The notes: generated from the sequence alone by a model not told the origin. A stretch of DNA of 64,000 nt from an uncultured Anaerococcus sp. (GCA_943914475.1 CALUCE010000008.1:38657-102656), one strand, 5' to 3'; positions 26,608 through 34,917 are shown, numbered from the stretch's first letter. Made by a program: numbers and translations.

Positions 26608-26712
26608 CTGGACAAAACTAAAGATTTTGTCCCTTGCTACGTTATTGGATATGACATTTTAATAGATTAGTATCTACATACACCTCACAAGCAAAGCCAT
26701 TTTATAGTAGAA
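26608..26712 (+). repeat. Hairpin-plus-promoter repeat upstream of maf
   Basis: About 105 bp starting with the hairpin GGACAAAA/TTTTGTCC and ending with CCATTTTATAGTAGAA. The same unit lies at 32887-32992. Here its end supplies a plausible -10 (TATAGT or TAGAAT) for the maf gene. Confidence 0.7.
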
Positions 26713-26734
26713 TATAAGTAAGAAGGTGATTTTT

Positions 26735-27373
26735 ATGGAATATATTTTTGATTATAAGAAATCTGGTGTTTTGGGGGATATTGATGGGGTGGTTTTGCTT
26801 TCTAAGTCTCCAAGGAGGAGGGAGCTTTTAAAGTTTTTAGATCCTATCATTATGCCGGTTGAAATTCCTGAGAGGGATATAGAGAAAAAGTTTATGGATT
26901 TTTACAAGGATGAGGATTTTTTAACCAGGGCTGCCAAGACTTGCTCTGAGATTTCTATGGCCAAGTCTGACCTTGCCCTAAAGTCTGGTACTCTTTATAT
27001 TTCTTCTGACACCATGGTTATCCATGAGGGGAAAATTTATAACAAGCCTAGGGATATGGACGAGGCAAGAAAGATGTTTTATTCTTATTTTGGCAAGAGT
27101 CATTTTGTGGTGACATCTGTTTGTCTTAGGACTCTTGATTATTTGGATGTTTTCTATAGTATTTCTAAGATAGACTTTGTGGACTTATATGATGAGCTTA
27201 AAGAGCCCATAGAGGCCTATCTTGCTAGCAAAACTTCCCTTGATAAGGCTGGTGCCTATGGTATCCAAGACCTTGATCCTAGGTTTGTAAGGTCGATTTC
27301 TGGCGATATAAATACTATCATAGGTCTTCCTGTGGCAGAGCTATCTTATAGGATATTTGGAAAAGATAAATAA
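26735..27373 (+). CDS. maf: Maf-family nucleotide pyrophosphatase
   Basis: A 212-aa protein of the Maf/YhdE family, which hydrolyses non-canonical or excess nucleoside triphosphates. The family start appears as VVLLSKSPRRRELLKFL, the catalytic acidic segment as LYISSDTMVIHEGKIYNKP and the later conserved region as GAYGIQDLDPRFVRSISGD. I choose the ATG at 26735 because GAAGG lies a suitable distance upstream. A GTG at 26726 would overlap that ribosome site. A terminator hairpin follows. Confidence 0.88.
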   Translation: MEYIFDYKKSGVLGDIDGVVLLSKSPRRRELLKFLDPIIMPVEIPERDIEKKFMDFYKDEDFLTRAAKTCSEISMAKSDLALKSGTLYISSDTMVIHEGKIYNKPRDMDEARKMFYSYFGKSHFVVTSVCLRTLDYLDVFYSISKIDFVDLYDELKEPIEAYLASKTSLDKAGAYGIQDLDPRFVRSISGDINTIIGLPVAELSYRIFGKDK

Positions 27374-27387
27374 ATTTACTAACTTAT

Positions 27388-27420
27388 AAAACCAGGTAAA
27401 TCTTTGACCTGGTCTTTTCT
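27388..27420 (+). terminator. Terminator after maf
   Basis: ACCAGGT / ACCTGGT stem with an 8-9 base loop, followed by CTTTTCTT. It rules out the long upstream extension of the next open frame as coding. Confidence 0.85.
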
Positions 27421-27490
27421 TACAAATTTTTTAATAGGATTCTTCCTTATCCTCGTCTATAATGGACTTAAGAAATTTAAGGAGGGTCTA

Positions 27491-28255
27491 ATGGGGAAGG
27501 TTTTAAAGTTCATTAAGAGAATTTTGATAGTCTTGATAGTAATTCTTACCTGTGCATTTGTTTATATGAATTTCATCAGACAAAAAAATGTGGCCATAAT
27601 TTGCCATGATTATAGAGCGGCAAATACTTTTGCTAGAAGCCTTACTAAGGGAAATGTCGGCATAAGCTTGTTCGACCTTAGTGACAATGATACCGACTTT
27701 TATATAGACCTCTTAGACCAAGTGAATGGGGTTATTTTTGCTGGTGGCAAAGATTTTGATCCTGCCATTTATGGTGGTGGCAATCGTGAACTTTTGGAAG
27801 ATTATGATTTTGCCGAAGATAGAAAAGAAATACAAATCCTTGATGCAGCCCTAGAAAAAGATGTCCCAGTCCTGGGTATATGTAGGGGTTGCCAGCTGAT
27901 TAATATCTACTTTGGTGGAAGTTTGTATGAAGATCTTCCTAGCCAATTTTCCGATGAAATTTCCCACAGAAATGGCAAAAATGACTTTAGCCGACATGCG
28001 GTTAGCCTAGAGCCTGGAAGTAGATTTGGAAGAATTTTAAATAATGAAAATATAGAAGTTAATTCTTACCACCACCAAGGCATAAGGGACTTGGGAGATG
28101 ATTTACAAGTCCTCGCCCATTCCAATGATGGTCTAGTAGAAGCTATAGAAAATCCATCCTACACCTACCTAGTAGGCATCCAATGGCATCCAGAAATCGA
28201 CAGTGAAGACCTAGTCTCCGAAAAGATCTTCAAAGATTTCTTTAAAAGCCTATAA
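27491..28255 (+). CDS. Membrane-anchored class I glutamine amidotransferase-like hydrolase (peptidase C26)
   Basis: A protein of about 254 aa. The ATG at 27491 has a strong AAGGAGG upstream. Earlier in-frame codons run through the maf terminator and are rejected. One N-terminal membrane helix (KRILIVLIVILTCAFVYM) is followed by a PuuD-like gamma-glutamyl hydrolase domain: GVIFAGGKDFDPAIYGG, the nucleophile Cys in VLGICRGCQLIN and the catalytic His/Glu in GIQWHPEID. It probably cleaves a gamma-glutamyl bond. Its anchoring, predicted mostly outside, is unusual for the family and would suggest a wall-peptide substrate. Confidence 0.83.
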   Translation: MGKVLKFIKRILIVLIVILTCAFVYMNFIRQKNVAIICHDYRAANTFARSLTKGNVGISLFDLSDNDTDFYIDLLDQVNGVIFAGGKDFDPAIYGGGNRELLEDYDFAEDRKEIQILDAALEKDVPVLGICRGCQLINIYFGGSLYEDLPSQFSDEISHRNGKNDFSRHAVSLEPGSRFGRILNNENIEVNSYHHQGIRDLGDDLQVLAHSNDGLVEAIENPSYTYLVGIQWHPEIDSEDLVSEKIFKDFFKSL

Positions 28256-28281
28256 ATTTCTTAAGTATAAAACCTCCTAAT

Positions 28282-28311
28282 AAAAAAACCTGGAAAAAAT
28301 CCAGGTTTTTT
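28282..28311. terminator. Bidirectional terminator
   Basis: AAAAAACCTGG / CCAGGTTTTTT stem around AAAAAAT, between convergent genes. Confidence 0.9.
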
Positions 28312-28316
28312 AGGTT

Positions 28317-28997
28317 CTAATCTTCAACTTCTTTTTCTAAGATATCTCCACTTTCAGGGTCTATCTTATAATCGTAAGCATCTTTTCTGTTATCTTGATC
28401 GTAAATATTTACTTCAAGTAAGGCTCTTCCATCATCCATTTCCAAAGACCATTCGTCTACTACATAGTTCTTGTCTTTGCCTGCATCTTCTAGGGCAAGG
28501 TCTAGTTGATCTTCAAGCTTTTCTACATATTTTTCATCAAGAGCTTTTCTAGTATCATTGTCAGTTTCTTCTTCCTTCTTGATGATTTCTCCAGTCTTGT
28601 TATCAACATAAACTTCTACTTCTTGGTTGTCTTTGAAAAGTTTAACCTTGTAGTATTCTCCATCATCAGCTTCGTAGGAAATACCTTCTAGTTCATAGCC
28701 TTCATATTCTGCCTTGGCCTTGTCTACAGTTTCTTTGGCTGTAAGTTTAGCCTCACTTTGGACATTTTCATCTGTTGAAGCATTATCCATATCATCTTTG
28801 TCGTCCATATCGTCTTGGTCATCAGATGCATCATCCATATCATCCTTATCATCCATGTCGTCTTGGTCGTCCATGGTTTCGGTTGATGTTGCTGCAGGTG
28901 TTTCTGTTGTTTCTGCCTTATTGTCATCCTTGTCTCCACCACAAGCTACCAATGCAAGTGATAGGGCTAATACTGGCAATACTTTCTTTATTTTCAT
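28317..28997 (-). CDS. PepSY-domain lipoprotein with Asp-rich repeats
   Basis: A 226-aa lipoprotein (signal peptide with lipobox LALVACGG). Residues 40-75 are a low-complexity acidic stretch of DDMDDKDDMDDASDDQ-type repeats. Two PepSY modules follow: TAKETVDKAKAEYEGY to KTGEIIKKEEE, and DLALEDAGKDKNYV to DPESGDILEKEVED. PepSY domains bind or inhibit peptidases, and the acidic linker may bind cations. Neither is shown here. The repeated GATGACATGGAC-like DNA is prone to length change. AAAGGAG precedes the ATG. Confidence 0.82.
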   Translation of the reverse strand: MKIKKVLPVLALSLALVACGGDKDDNKAETTETPAATSTETMDDQDDMDDKDDMDDASDDQDDMDDKDDMDNASTDENVQSEAKLTAKETVDKAKAEYEGYELEGISYEADDGEYYKVKLFKDNQEVEVYVDNKTGEIIKKEEETDNDTRKALDEKYVEKLEDQLDLALEDAGKDKNYVVDEWSLEMDDGRALLEVNIYDQDNRKDAYDYKIDPESGDILEKEVED

Positions 28998-29202
28998 TAT
29001 AAACTCCTTTTTCTCTTATTTATGGAATATGCCCGGATTTTGGGGTGCAATACACTTTATAGTTACCCAGGGAATTTACCTTTTAATCATCTGACAAAAA
29101 ATATAAACTTTTATAGATAATATTAGATCAAATTTTTAAACTAAGCTTTCGAAATTTTTCCAAAGAAAAAACATGATCATAAAAATCATGTTTACTTTCT
29201 TC

Positions 29203-30249
29203 CTATTTACTGGCAAGTTTTTCTCCAAGACTGGCCCTTTCTTTCTCATAGGCCTTTTTATAGGATCTTCTGACAAAGACCTGCCTTAGGTTAAATTTAT
29301 TGAAGGCTTTGATTTTGTTTAAAGCCTTAAGCTTTCTAGATTTTGAAATATCGGCTTGGGCTATCATGGTAAAAAGCCTAAATCTTAGGACTCTCATAAG
29401 ACTTGCCCCATTATAAACTTGTCTATCCTTGTTTGCAGCCAAGATTTTTTCTGACCATGCCAATACCTTATCCAGGTTTGAATCAGTCAAGGGAATTTGC
29501 CTACAAAGAACCATTTGGGCTTCCATATCATCTCCCTCTGGTCTAAGTCCTAGCTTTTCCATCTGTCTTAGGGAAATTTCTTGGGTATATTTCCTTACCC
29601 TATCTCTTTTTTCCCTGGAAATTTGGCCTCCATGGATCCTATAAAGAAGCAAAAATTCATCCAAGACTTCTATGTTTCCCTCATGGCTTGCCCTGGCCCA
29701 AAGGTCATAGTCCTGGGAGGTTAAAAAGTTAGGATCATACCTAAGTCCCGTCTCTTCCAAAAATGATTTTCTCATCATAACTGTTGGGTGAAACAGACAA
29801 TTGGTAAAAAGAAGCAGGCTCTTGGTATCTTCACGGTTGGTAAAGGTGGCTATTTTAAGCCTATCACTTCTGCCTATATCCTTGGCAAAAGTCCCAAGTA
29901 TATGGATATCTGGCCTATCCTTCATGTAGGAGACTTGTTTTTCAAACCTATCTGGAAAGCTTATATCATCAGTATCCATCCTGGCTATAAATTCTCCCTG
30001 GGCCTCATCTATGGCCCTATTTAAGGAGAAGGCCAGTCCCCTATTTTCTTCATTTTCTATGATTTTAATTTGAGGATAGACAGATTCGTATTCTTTTAAA
30101 AGCTCCAAGGAGTCATCTGTAGACTTATCATCCACTATTATTAGCTCAAAGTTTTTGTAGGTCTGATCTAAAATAGAATCTATAGCGATTTTGAGCTGGT
30201 CCTTGTTTGTATTATAGTTGGCCATAATACAAGATACTAAGTCATTCAT
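29203..30249 (-). CDS. Glycosyltransferase family 2
   Basis: A 348-aa GT-A enzyme. VSCIMANYNTNKDQL is the UDP-sugar-binding start, ELIIVDDKSTDDS and FIARMDTDDISFPDR hold the metal-binding aspartates, and the C-terminal third is helical and basic. It is the last gene of an operon with UDP-glucose dehydrogenase (9 bp apart) and a UDP-glucuronate epimerase. The sugar donor is therefore plausibly UDP-glucuronate or UDP-galacturonate, for a surface polysaccharide or glycolipid. Confidence 0.88.
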   Translation of the reverse strand: MNDLVSCIMANYNTNKDQLKIAIDSILDQTYKNFELIIVDDKSTDDSLELLKEYESVYPQIKIIENEENRGLAFSLNRAIDEAQGEFIARMDTDDISFPDRFEKQVSYMKDRPDIHILGTFAKDIGRSDRLKIATFTNREDTKSLLLFTNCLFHPTVMMRKSFLEETGLRYDPNFLTSQDYDLWARASHEGNIEVLDEFLLLYRIHGGQISREKRDRVRKYTQEISLRQMEKLGLRPEGDDMEAQMVLCRQIPLTDSNLDKVLAWSEKILAANKDRQVYNGASLMRVLRFRLFTMIAQADISKSRKLKALNKIKAFNKFNLRQVFVRRSYKKAYEKERASLGEKLASK

Positions 30250-30257
30250 AAAATTTT

Positions 30258-31502
30258 TTAGTCCCTATTAAATACGTCTCTGGTGTATACCTTGTCTCTT
30301 ACATCATCAAGGATTTCATCATACCTGTTTGCTATGATGGCATTAGACATAGATTTAAACTTATCCAAGTCATTTACTACCTTAGAACCAAAGAAGGTTT
30401 CCCCATCTTTTAGGGTTGGTTCGTAGATTATTACCTCAACTCCCTTGGCCTTGATTCTTTTCATAACTCCTTGGATAGCTGATTGTCTAAAGTTGTCAGA
30501 GTTAGACTTCATGGTTAGCCTATAGATACCTATAACTATGTCCTTTTCCTTGGATTCTTGCCAAGAATCATTCATCTCATAGCCACCAGCAAGTTCTAGT
30601 ACTCTGTTTGCTATATAGTCTTTTCTAGTTCTGTTTGATTCTACTATGGCAGAAATCATGTTTTGAGGAACATCTTGGTAGTTGGCAAGAAGCTGTTTAG
30701 TATCCTTAGGTAGGCAATATCCACCATAACCAAAGGAAGGGTTGTTGTAGTGTCCGCCAATTCTTGGATCTAGGCAAACTCCCTCTATGATTGCTTCTGT
30801 ATCAAGACCTTTCATCTCTGCATAGGTATCAAGCTCGTTAAAGTAAGAAACTCTAAGGGCAAGGTAGGTATTGGCAAAGAGTTTTACAGATTCTGCATCG
30901 GTAAAGTTCATTATCCTTGTTTCGATATTTTCCTTGATAGCCCCTTCCTTAAGAAGGTCTGCAAATTCTTCTGCAGCCTTTACTAATCTTTCATCTTTCA
31001 TATCTGTTCCAACTATAATCCTTGATGGATATAGGTTGTCGTAAAGGGCTTGGGATTCTCTTAAAAATTCAGGTGAGAAGATAATGTTTTCTGAATTTTT
31101 TCTCTTTCTAATTTCTTCTGTAAAACCTACAGGTATGGTTGATTTTATAACCATAATAGCATTTGGATTATATTTCATAACCAAGTCTATTACAGTTTCT
31201 ACTGCAGATGTATCAAAGAAGTTCTTGTGGGGATCGTAGTTGGTTGGAGCAGCTATCACTACATAGTCTGCATCCTTATAGGCATATTCTGTATCCAAGG
31301 TTGCCTCAAGGTTTAAATCTTTTTCCTTTAGGTATTTTTCTATATAGTCATCTTGGATAGGTGAGATTTTTTTGTTGATTTTTTCTACCTTCTCCTCAAT
31401 TATATCCACTGCCCTAACTTCATGGTTTTGAGCCAAAAGTGTGGCTATTGACATACCTACATAACCTGTTCCTGCTACTGCTATCTTAATATTTTCTCTC
31501 AT
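30258..31502 (-). CDS. ugd: UDP-glucose 6-dehydrogenase
   Basis: A 414-aa NAD-dependent enzyme that oxidises UDP-glucose to UDP-glucuronate in two steps. The NAD-binding start is IAVAGTGYVGMSIATLLAQ. Other family segments are VIKSTIPVGFTEEI and IIFSPEFLRESQAL. The catalytic cysteine lies in FGYGGYCLPKDTKQLL. The C-terminal domain contains VIGIYRLTMKSNSDNFRQSA. It is placed between the epimerase and the GT2 gene with gaps of 8-9 bp, so one mRNA is likely. Confidence 0.93.
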   Translation of the reverse strand: MRENIKIAVAGTGYVGMSIATLLAQNHEVRAVDIIEEKVEKINKKISPIQDDYIEKYLKEKDLNLEATLDTEYAYKDADYVVIAAPTNYDPHKNFFDTSAVETVIDLVMKYNPNAIMVIKSTIPVGFTEEIRKRKNSENIIFSPEFLRESQALYDNLYPSRIIVGTDMKDERLVKAAEEFADLLKEGAIKENIETRIMNFTDAESVKLFANTYLALRVSYFNELDTYAEMKGLDTEAIIEGVCLDPRIGGHYNNPSFGYGGYCLPKDTKQLLANYQDVPQNMISAIVESNRTRKDYIANRVLELAGGYEMNDSWQESKEKDIVIGIYRLTMKSNSDNFRQSAIQGVMKRIKAKGVEVIIYEPTLKDGETFFGSKVVNDLDKFKSMSNAIIANRYDEILDDVRDKVYTRDVFNRD

Positions 31503-31510
31503 TTTTTACC

Positions 31511-32578
31511 TCACATATAAAATTCTTTGTACCATTCTGCAAAGACCCTAAGTCCAGTCCTAAGGTCTGTTTCTGGCCTATAACCAAAATCTTCTTCCAA
31601 ATCCTTGGTATCTGCATAGGTTATAGGAACATCTCCTTTTTGCATGGCTACTAGTTCCTTGTGACTTTCAAAATCAAAATCTGCTGGCAAGACCCCTGCC
31701 CTTACCAGTTCTTCTTGGAGGATTTCCACAAAATCAAGTAGATTTTCTGGCTTACCCTTGCCTATATTGTAAAGAGCATAAGGTGGTATAGGTAGGCCGT
31801 CTGCCCCGTCCTCTCTTATAGGAGCACCTTGCATAACCCTAATCACTCCTTCAACTATATCATCAATATAGGTGAAGTCTCTTTGGCAATGTCCGTAGTT
31901 AAATATCTTTATTACTTCATCATTTAAAAGCTTGTTGGTAAAGCCAAAATAAGCCATATCAGGTCTACCAGCTGGTCCATAAACAGTAAAGAACCTTAAA
32001 CCTGTGGAAGGTATATTGTAAAGTTTGGAATAGGCATGGGCCATAAGCTCGTCAGATTTCTTGCTAGCTGCATAAAGAGAAACAGGATTGTCTACCCTAT
32101 CGTCTGTAGAATATGGAACCTTTTTGTTTTGTCCGTAAACAGAAGACGAAGAAGCATAAACCAAGTGGTCCACACCAGCCTCCCCATTATCATAAGAATG
32201 TCTGCAAGCTTCCAATATATTATAAAAACCAATAATATTTGATTCTATGTAAGATCCAGGATTTTCTATAGAATACCTTACCCCGGCTTGGGCAGCCATG
32301 TTTACAACTATGGGCGGTTTGTATTCCTCAAAAACCTTATCAATCAAGTCTTTATCAGCTATTGAGCCTTTGATAAAGCTAAAGTTTTCAAAAGCCTCAA
32401 GTTCTTTAAACCTAGCTTCCTTGATCCTAACATCGTAGTAGTCATTCATATTGTCTATACCAATGACCCTAATATTTTCGTATTCAGATAGTAGTCTTCT
32501 AGCCAAGTTAAAACCAATAAAACCACAAGACCCAGTCACCAAAACTGTCCTATCATTTAATTCAATCTTTGTTTTCAT
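31511..32578 (-). CDS. UDP-glucuronate 4-epimerase (NAD-dependent epimerase)
   Basis: About 355 aa from the ATG at 32578, which has GGAG six bases upstream. A longer frame beginning at 32632 lacks a ribosome site. It is an extended short-chain dehydrogenase fold: VLVTGSCGFIGFNLARRL for NAD, ASSSSVYGQNKKVPY with the catalytic Ser, and YAASKKSDELMAHAYSKL with Tyr/Lys. GLRFFTVYGPAGRPDMAYF is characteristic of UDP-glucuronate 4-epimerases, which make UDP-galacturonate. It is the first gene of the operon supplying the neighbouring GT2. Confidence 0.88.
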   Translation of the reverse strand: MKTKIELNDRTVLVTGSCGFIGFNLARRLLSEYENIRVIGIDNMNDYYDVRIKEARFKELEAFENFSFIKGSIADKDLIDKVFEEYKPPIVVNMAAQAGVRYSIENPGSYIESNIIGFYNILEACRHSYDNGEAGVDHLVYASSSSVYGQNKKVPYSTDDRVDNPVSLYAASKKSDELMAHAYSKLYNIPSTGLRFFTVYGPAGRPDMAYFGFTNKLLNDEVIKIFNYGHCQRDFTYIDDIVEGVIRVMQGAPIREDGADGLPIPPYALYNIGKGKPENLLDFVEILQEELVRAGVLPADFDFESHKELVAMQKGDVPITYADTKDLEEDFGYRPETDLRTGLRVFAEWYKEFYM

Positions 32579-32886
32579 ATATTCTCCATTAATCTTTAAA
32601 AATAAAAGTCCGCCTTGCACAAAAAAAGACAAGTCCCAGACTTATTTTCTCCTAAAATTCTCCCTAATATATGACTCTATTATACCAATAATGAGGGTCT
32701 TTTGCATATTTTGTTAATATAGACCAGAAAACTACTTCTAAGTTGGATTACATTATTTGCAAAGCTGACTTATCTGAACCCCCATAAACTTGCTCTTGTC
32801 TAGTACTGTTGTAAAAGAAGATAAATTTTCTTCCCAACTTATAGTCATAAATTATGTAGCAGACAATAATATAGAATATACAAAAA

Positions 32887-32992
32887 CAGGACAAAACTAA
32901 AGATTTTGTCCCTATCTCCGTTACTGGATATGATTCTTTTATAAATTAATATCTACATACAACTCATGACCAAAGCCATTTTATAGTAGAAC
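32887..32992 (+). repeat. Second copy of hairpin-plus-promoter repeat
   Basis: Matches 26608-26712 over about 105 bp, including GGACAAAA/TTTTGTCC and the final CCATTTTATAGTAGAA. No gene follows here. Confidence 0.75.
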
Positions 32993-33211
32993 AAGGCTTT
33001 CATCCATAAGTTTTTATGCATATATTATAAGATAGAATTCTAACAAAACAAGACTTAAGATCTTGTCCCTATTTCCGTTGATTTATTAATATACTTTACC
33101 CACTGAAATTGAGTTTATCTCGAGCAAGCGATACGCCGAGGATACTTTATTTTTCACATTTTATATAGGCAAGCAGGATAAAACTTCCACCCTAGGTGTG
33201 GAAGTAAATAA

Positions 33212-33252
33212 AAAAATACCAGAACTAGTATAACTACCAGTTCTGGTATTAG
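33212..33252 (-). terminator. Terminator after DUF2922 gene
   Basis: AATACCAGAACT / AGTTCTGGTATT, a perfect 12-bp stem followed on the minus strand by seven T. Confidence 0.85.
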
Positions 33253-33304
33253 GTTCAACTTTATGAGGTCAACTTATTTAAAAGGACTATATTAAAACTT
33301 ATTT

Positions 33305-33526
33305 TTATTTTAAATTAAAGTCGCTTCTTTCTGTTTCCTCTGAGTAGGCTTTGACTTTGGTTGTTATAGGGCCTTCTTTGCCTAGGAGGACTTCTGTTTC
33401 TATGATTTTATCCATGGCGGCTTTTACGGTTTGGCTATCTAGACTTTCGTTTGGATAGTCAACTGTTAGCATTTTTGAATTTTTCATTTCATCTGCGAAA
33501 TGTAACTTTACTTTATTTATCTTCAT
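33305..33526 (-). CDS. DUF2922 small protein
   Basis: A 73-aa cytoplasmic protein of mixed beta/alpha character (INKVKLHFADEMKNSKMLTV, then VKAAMDKIIETEVLL). It fits the DUF2922 family, which travels with DUF1659 and YvrJ proteins and has no known function. It is second in a two-gene minus-strand operon. The partner ends 16 bp upstream, and AAGGAG precedes its ATG. Confidence 0.8.
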   Translation of the reverse strand: MKINKVKLHFADEMKNSKMLTVDYPNESLDSQTVKAAMDKIIETEVLLGKEGPITTKVKAYSEETERSDFNLK

Positions 33527-33542
33527 CTTCTATCTCCTTTCT

Positions 33543-33743
33543 TTATTCTCCAACATTTTCTATAAGGTCGCTTGTAATCTTTAATACTTGATACTTTTTA
33601 ATATTTGTAAGTGACATATAGGCTTGTGAGAACTTTATTAAAGCATCATTTTCTAAATCATTTACATTTGAAAAAGTTTTTGATCTTTTAAGATCTTCTC
33701 CGGTTTGGTCATCTTTGATTGTAAATTTAATTTGTAGTTTCAT
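33543..33743 (-). CDS. DUF1659 small protein
   Basis: About 66 aa from the ATG at 33743, which has AAAGGAG eight bases upstream. The open frame begins earlier at 33782 without a ribosome site. The sequence MKLQIKFTIKDDQTGEDLKR and its helical C-terminus fit DUF1659, the usual partner of DUF2922. It is divergent from the holin/endolysin genes. Confidence 0.8.
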   Translation of the reverse strand: MKLQIKFTIKDDQTGEDLKRSKTFSNVNDLENDALIKFSQAYMSLTNIKKYQVLKITSDLIENVGE

Positions 33744-33780
33744 ATCATTTCTCCTTTCACCCATAGATAGGACAATAGGC

Positions 33781-33857
33781 AAAAGTGTCCCGGCTCATTT
33801 AAAAAAATCTTGATAAGTTTATTTATGCAGAACAAAAAAAGGATCTAGGACACTTTT
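33781..33857. repeat. Inverted repeat in divergent promoter region
   Basis: AAAAGTGTCC (33781-33790) and GGACACTTTT (33848-33857) are perfect 10-bp arms 57 bp apart. They lie between DUF1659 (minus) and the 20-aa ORF (plus), so they may be paired operators or a long stem-loop. Confidence 0.6.
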
Positions 33858-33892
33858 CTATCTACCTCTATATATGGCTAGGAGGTGATATT

Positions 33893-33955
33893 ATGGAAAA
33901 AATAGAAGTTATATACACATCAACCGAAGACGATGATGATACTAGAAGCAAATAA
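33893..33955 (+). CDS. Tiny ORF, 20-aa acidic peptide
   Basis: MEKIEVIYTSTEDDDDTRSK, preceded by AGGAGGTGATATT, one of the strongest ribosome sites in the window. A second strong site (AAAGGAGG) follows the stop without a nearby ATG. It could be a real peptide, an upstream translated leader of the YvrJ/endolysin genes, or the decayed start of a longer gene. No family is recognised. Confidence 0.45.
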   Translation: MEKIEVIYTSTEDDDDTRSK

Positions 33956-34060
33956 GAAAGGAGGAAACTTCTTTTAATACTTGCAAAGACTCAAGAAAAG
34001 ACACATCATCACTTGCCATAGGGACAATATGATCAGGTCAATTAAAAAAAGTTAAAAAAT

Positions 34061-34216
34061 ATGAACTTAGAACAATTAATATCAGACCTGGGCTTTCCAA
34101 TAGTGATAAGCCTTATCCTAATCATAAGAACCGAAAGCAAACTCGATGGACTAAAAGACTCCATCAACATCCTAATCCAAGAAGTAAGAAATTTAAAGAA
34201 AAGCATAAAGGAGTAA
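34061..34216 (+). CDS. YvrJ-family holin-like membrane peptide
   Basis: A 51-aa protein, MNLEQLISDLGFPIVISLIL and onward, with one hydrophobic segment followed by IRTESKLDGLKDSINILIQE. This is the YvrJ pattern: one membrane helix, then an amphipathic coil, holin-like in size. The ribosome site is poor. Its stop lies three bases before the endolysin ATG, and the endolysin's AAAGGAG lies within its last codons, so the two are coupled. Confidence 0.75.
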   Translation: MNLEQLISDLGFPIVISLILIIRTESKLDGLKDSINILIQEVRNLKKSIKE

Positions 34217-34218
34217 AA

Positions 34219-34917
34219 ATGGGAGATATAGAAAAAATGCTTACCTTTGCCACATCCAAGTGGCATAAGGTTGGCTATTCTATGGGGATAGATAGGCTGG
34301 GACCGGACAAGCTTGATTGCTCGTCCTTTGTATTTTATGCCCTGATAGCAGGAGGATTTTTAGAGAAAAACTCTTATATAGGTAACACCGAAGATCTTTA
34401 TAGGCTAAAGGGAAAAATATTTGAAGAAATTTATGACTACAATAAGATTAAAAGAGGAGATATCTTTATCAGAGGTTACCAAGGAATATCCCACGGAGCC
34501 AAGGGACACACAGGAATTTTTACCAGAAAGGGAGAAATCATCCACTGCAACGCCACCAACAAAACCGTAACCATCAACAACGAGGCCTCCTACCTCTACT
34601 ACTTTCTAGACTGCAAAAGAAGCCCCTACGAAAGATATTTTAGACCCATAAAAAACAAAAATATCAAAAGACCCCTAGGAGTAAAAAAGATTAAAAACGA
34701 AAGATGGAAAGGAAAATGCTTGGCCAATGTCTATGTAAGAGAAAAGCCAACCACCTCATCAAGAGCCGTAGCCCTCTACAAAAAAGGCGACACCATCCAC
34801 TACGACTCAGTCTACGAAGGATCTGGCTACAGGTGGATCTCCTATATAGGTAAATCCGGCAAAAGGAGGTACGTAGCCTATAGAGATATGAAAGGAAATC
34901 AGTGGATAAAATTTTAG
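34219..34917 (+). CDS. Phage-type peptidoglycan hydrolase (Amidase_5-like) with SH3 domain
   Basis: A 232-aa protein without signal peptide. Residues 5-140 fit the bacteriophage lysin/NlpC-like cysteine peptidase class: KVGYSMGIDRLGPDKLDCSS with the Cys nucleophile, and GHTGIFTRKGEIIHCN with catalytic His residues. Residues 165-230 are a bacterial SH3 wall-binding domain (NVYVREKPTTSSRAVALYKK). Lack of a signal peptide means export needs a holin, and the YvrJ peptide just upstream could provide it. No other phage genes are nearby. Terminators follow. Confidence 0.85.
   Translation: MGDIEKMLTFATSKWHKVGYSMGIDRLGPDKLDCSSFVFYALIAGGFLEKNSYIGNTEDLYRLKGKIFEEIYDYNKIKRGDIFIRGYQGISHGAKGHTGIFTRKGEIIHCNATNKTVTINNEASYLYYFLDCKRSPYERYFRPIKNKNIKRPLGVKKIKNERWKGKCLANVYVREKPTTSSRAVALYKKGDTIHYDSVYEGSGYRWISYIGKSGKRRYVAYRDMKGNQWIKF

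Larger units (their letters stand above)
32579..33304. other. Intergenic region with repeat units
   Basis: It contains the epimerase promoter region, the hairpin-plus-promoter repeat (32887-32992), another shortened hairpin copy near 33050-33072 followed by GTTGATTTATTAATATAC as at 26.4 kb, and a terminator at 33212-33252. The segment near 33118-33150 (TTATCTCGAGC...GCCGAGGA) resembles, in inverted form, 35251-35285. No gene is seen. Confidence 0.55.

Noticed and set aside
26023..26725. tRNA or rRNA genes in the structured gaps
   Set aside because: The hairpins do not fit a tRNA cloverleaf (no TTC arm or CCA end) and no rRNA-like conserved stretches are present.
27404..27490. N-terminal extension of the C26 hydrolase
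   Set aside because: It runs through the maf terminator hairpin, and a strong AAGGAGG precedes the ATG at 27491.
28714..29094. Plus-strand Ser-rich frames opposite the PepSY lipoprotein
   Set aside because: Antisense of the Asp-rich repeat. The minus strand has a signal peptide, lipobox and ribosome site.
33305..34917. Prophage
   Set aside because: Lysis-type genes only. No integrase, capsid, tail, terminase or attachment repeats are seen.
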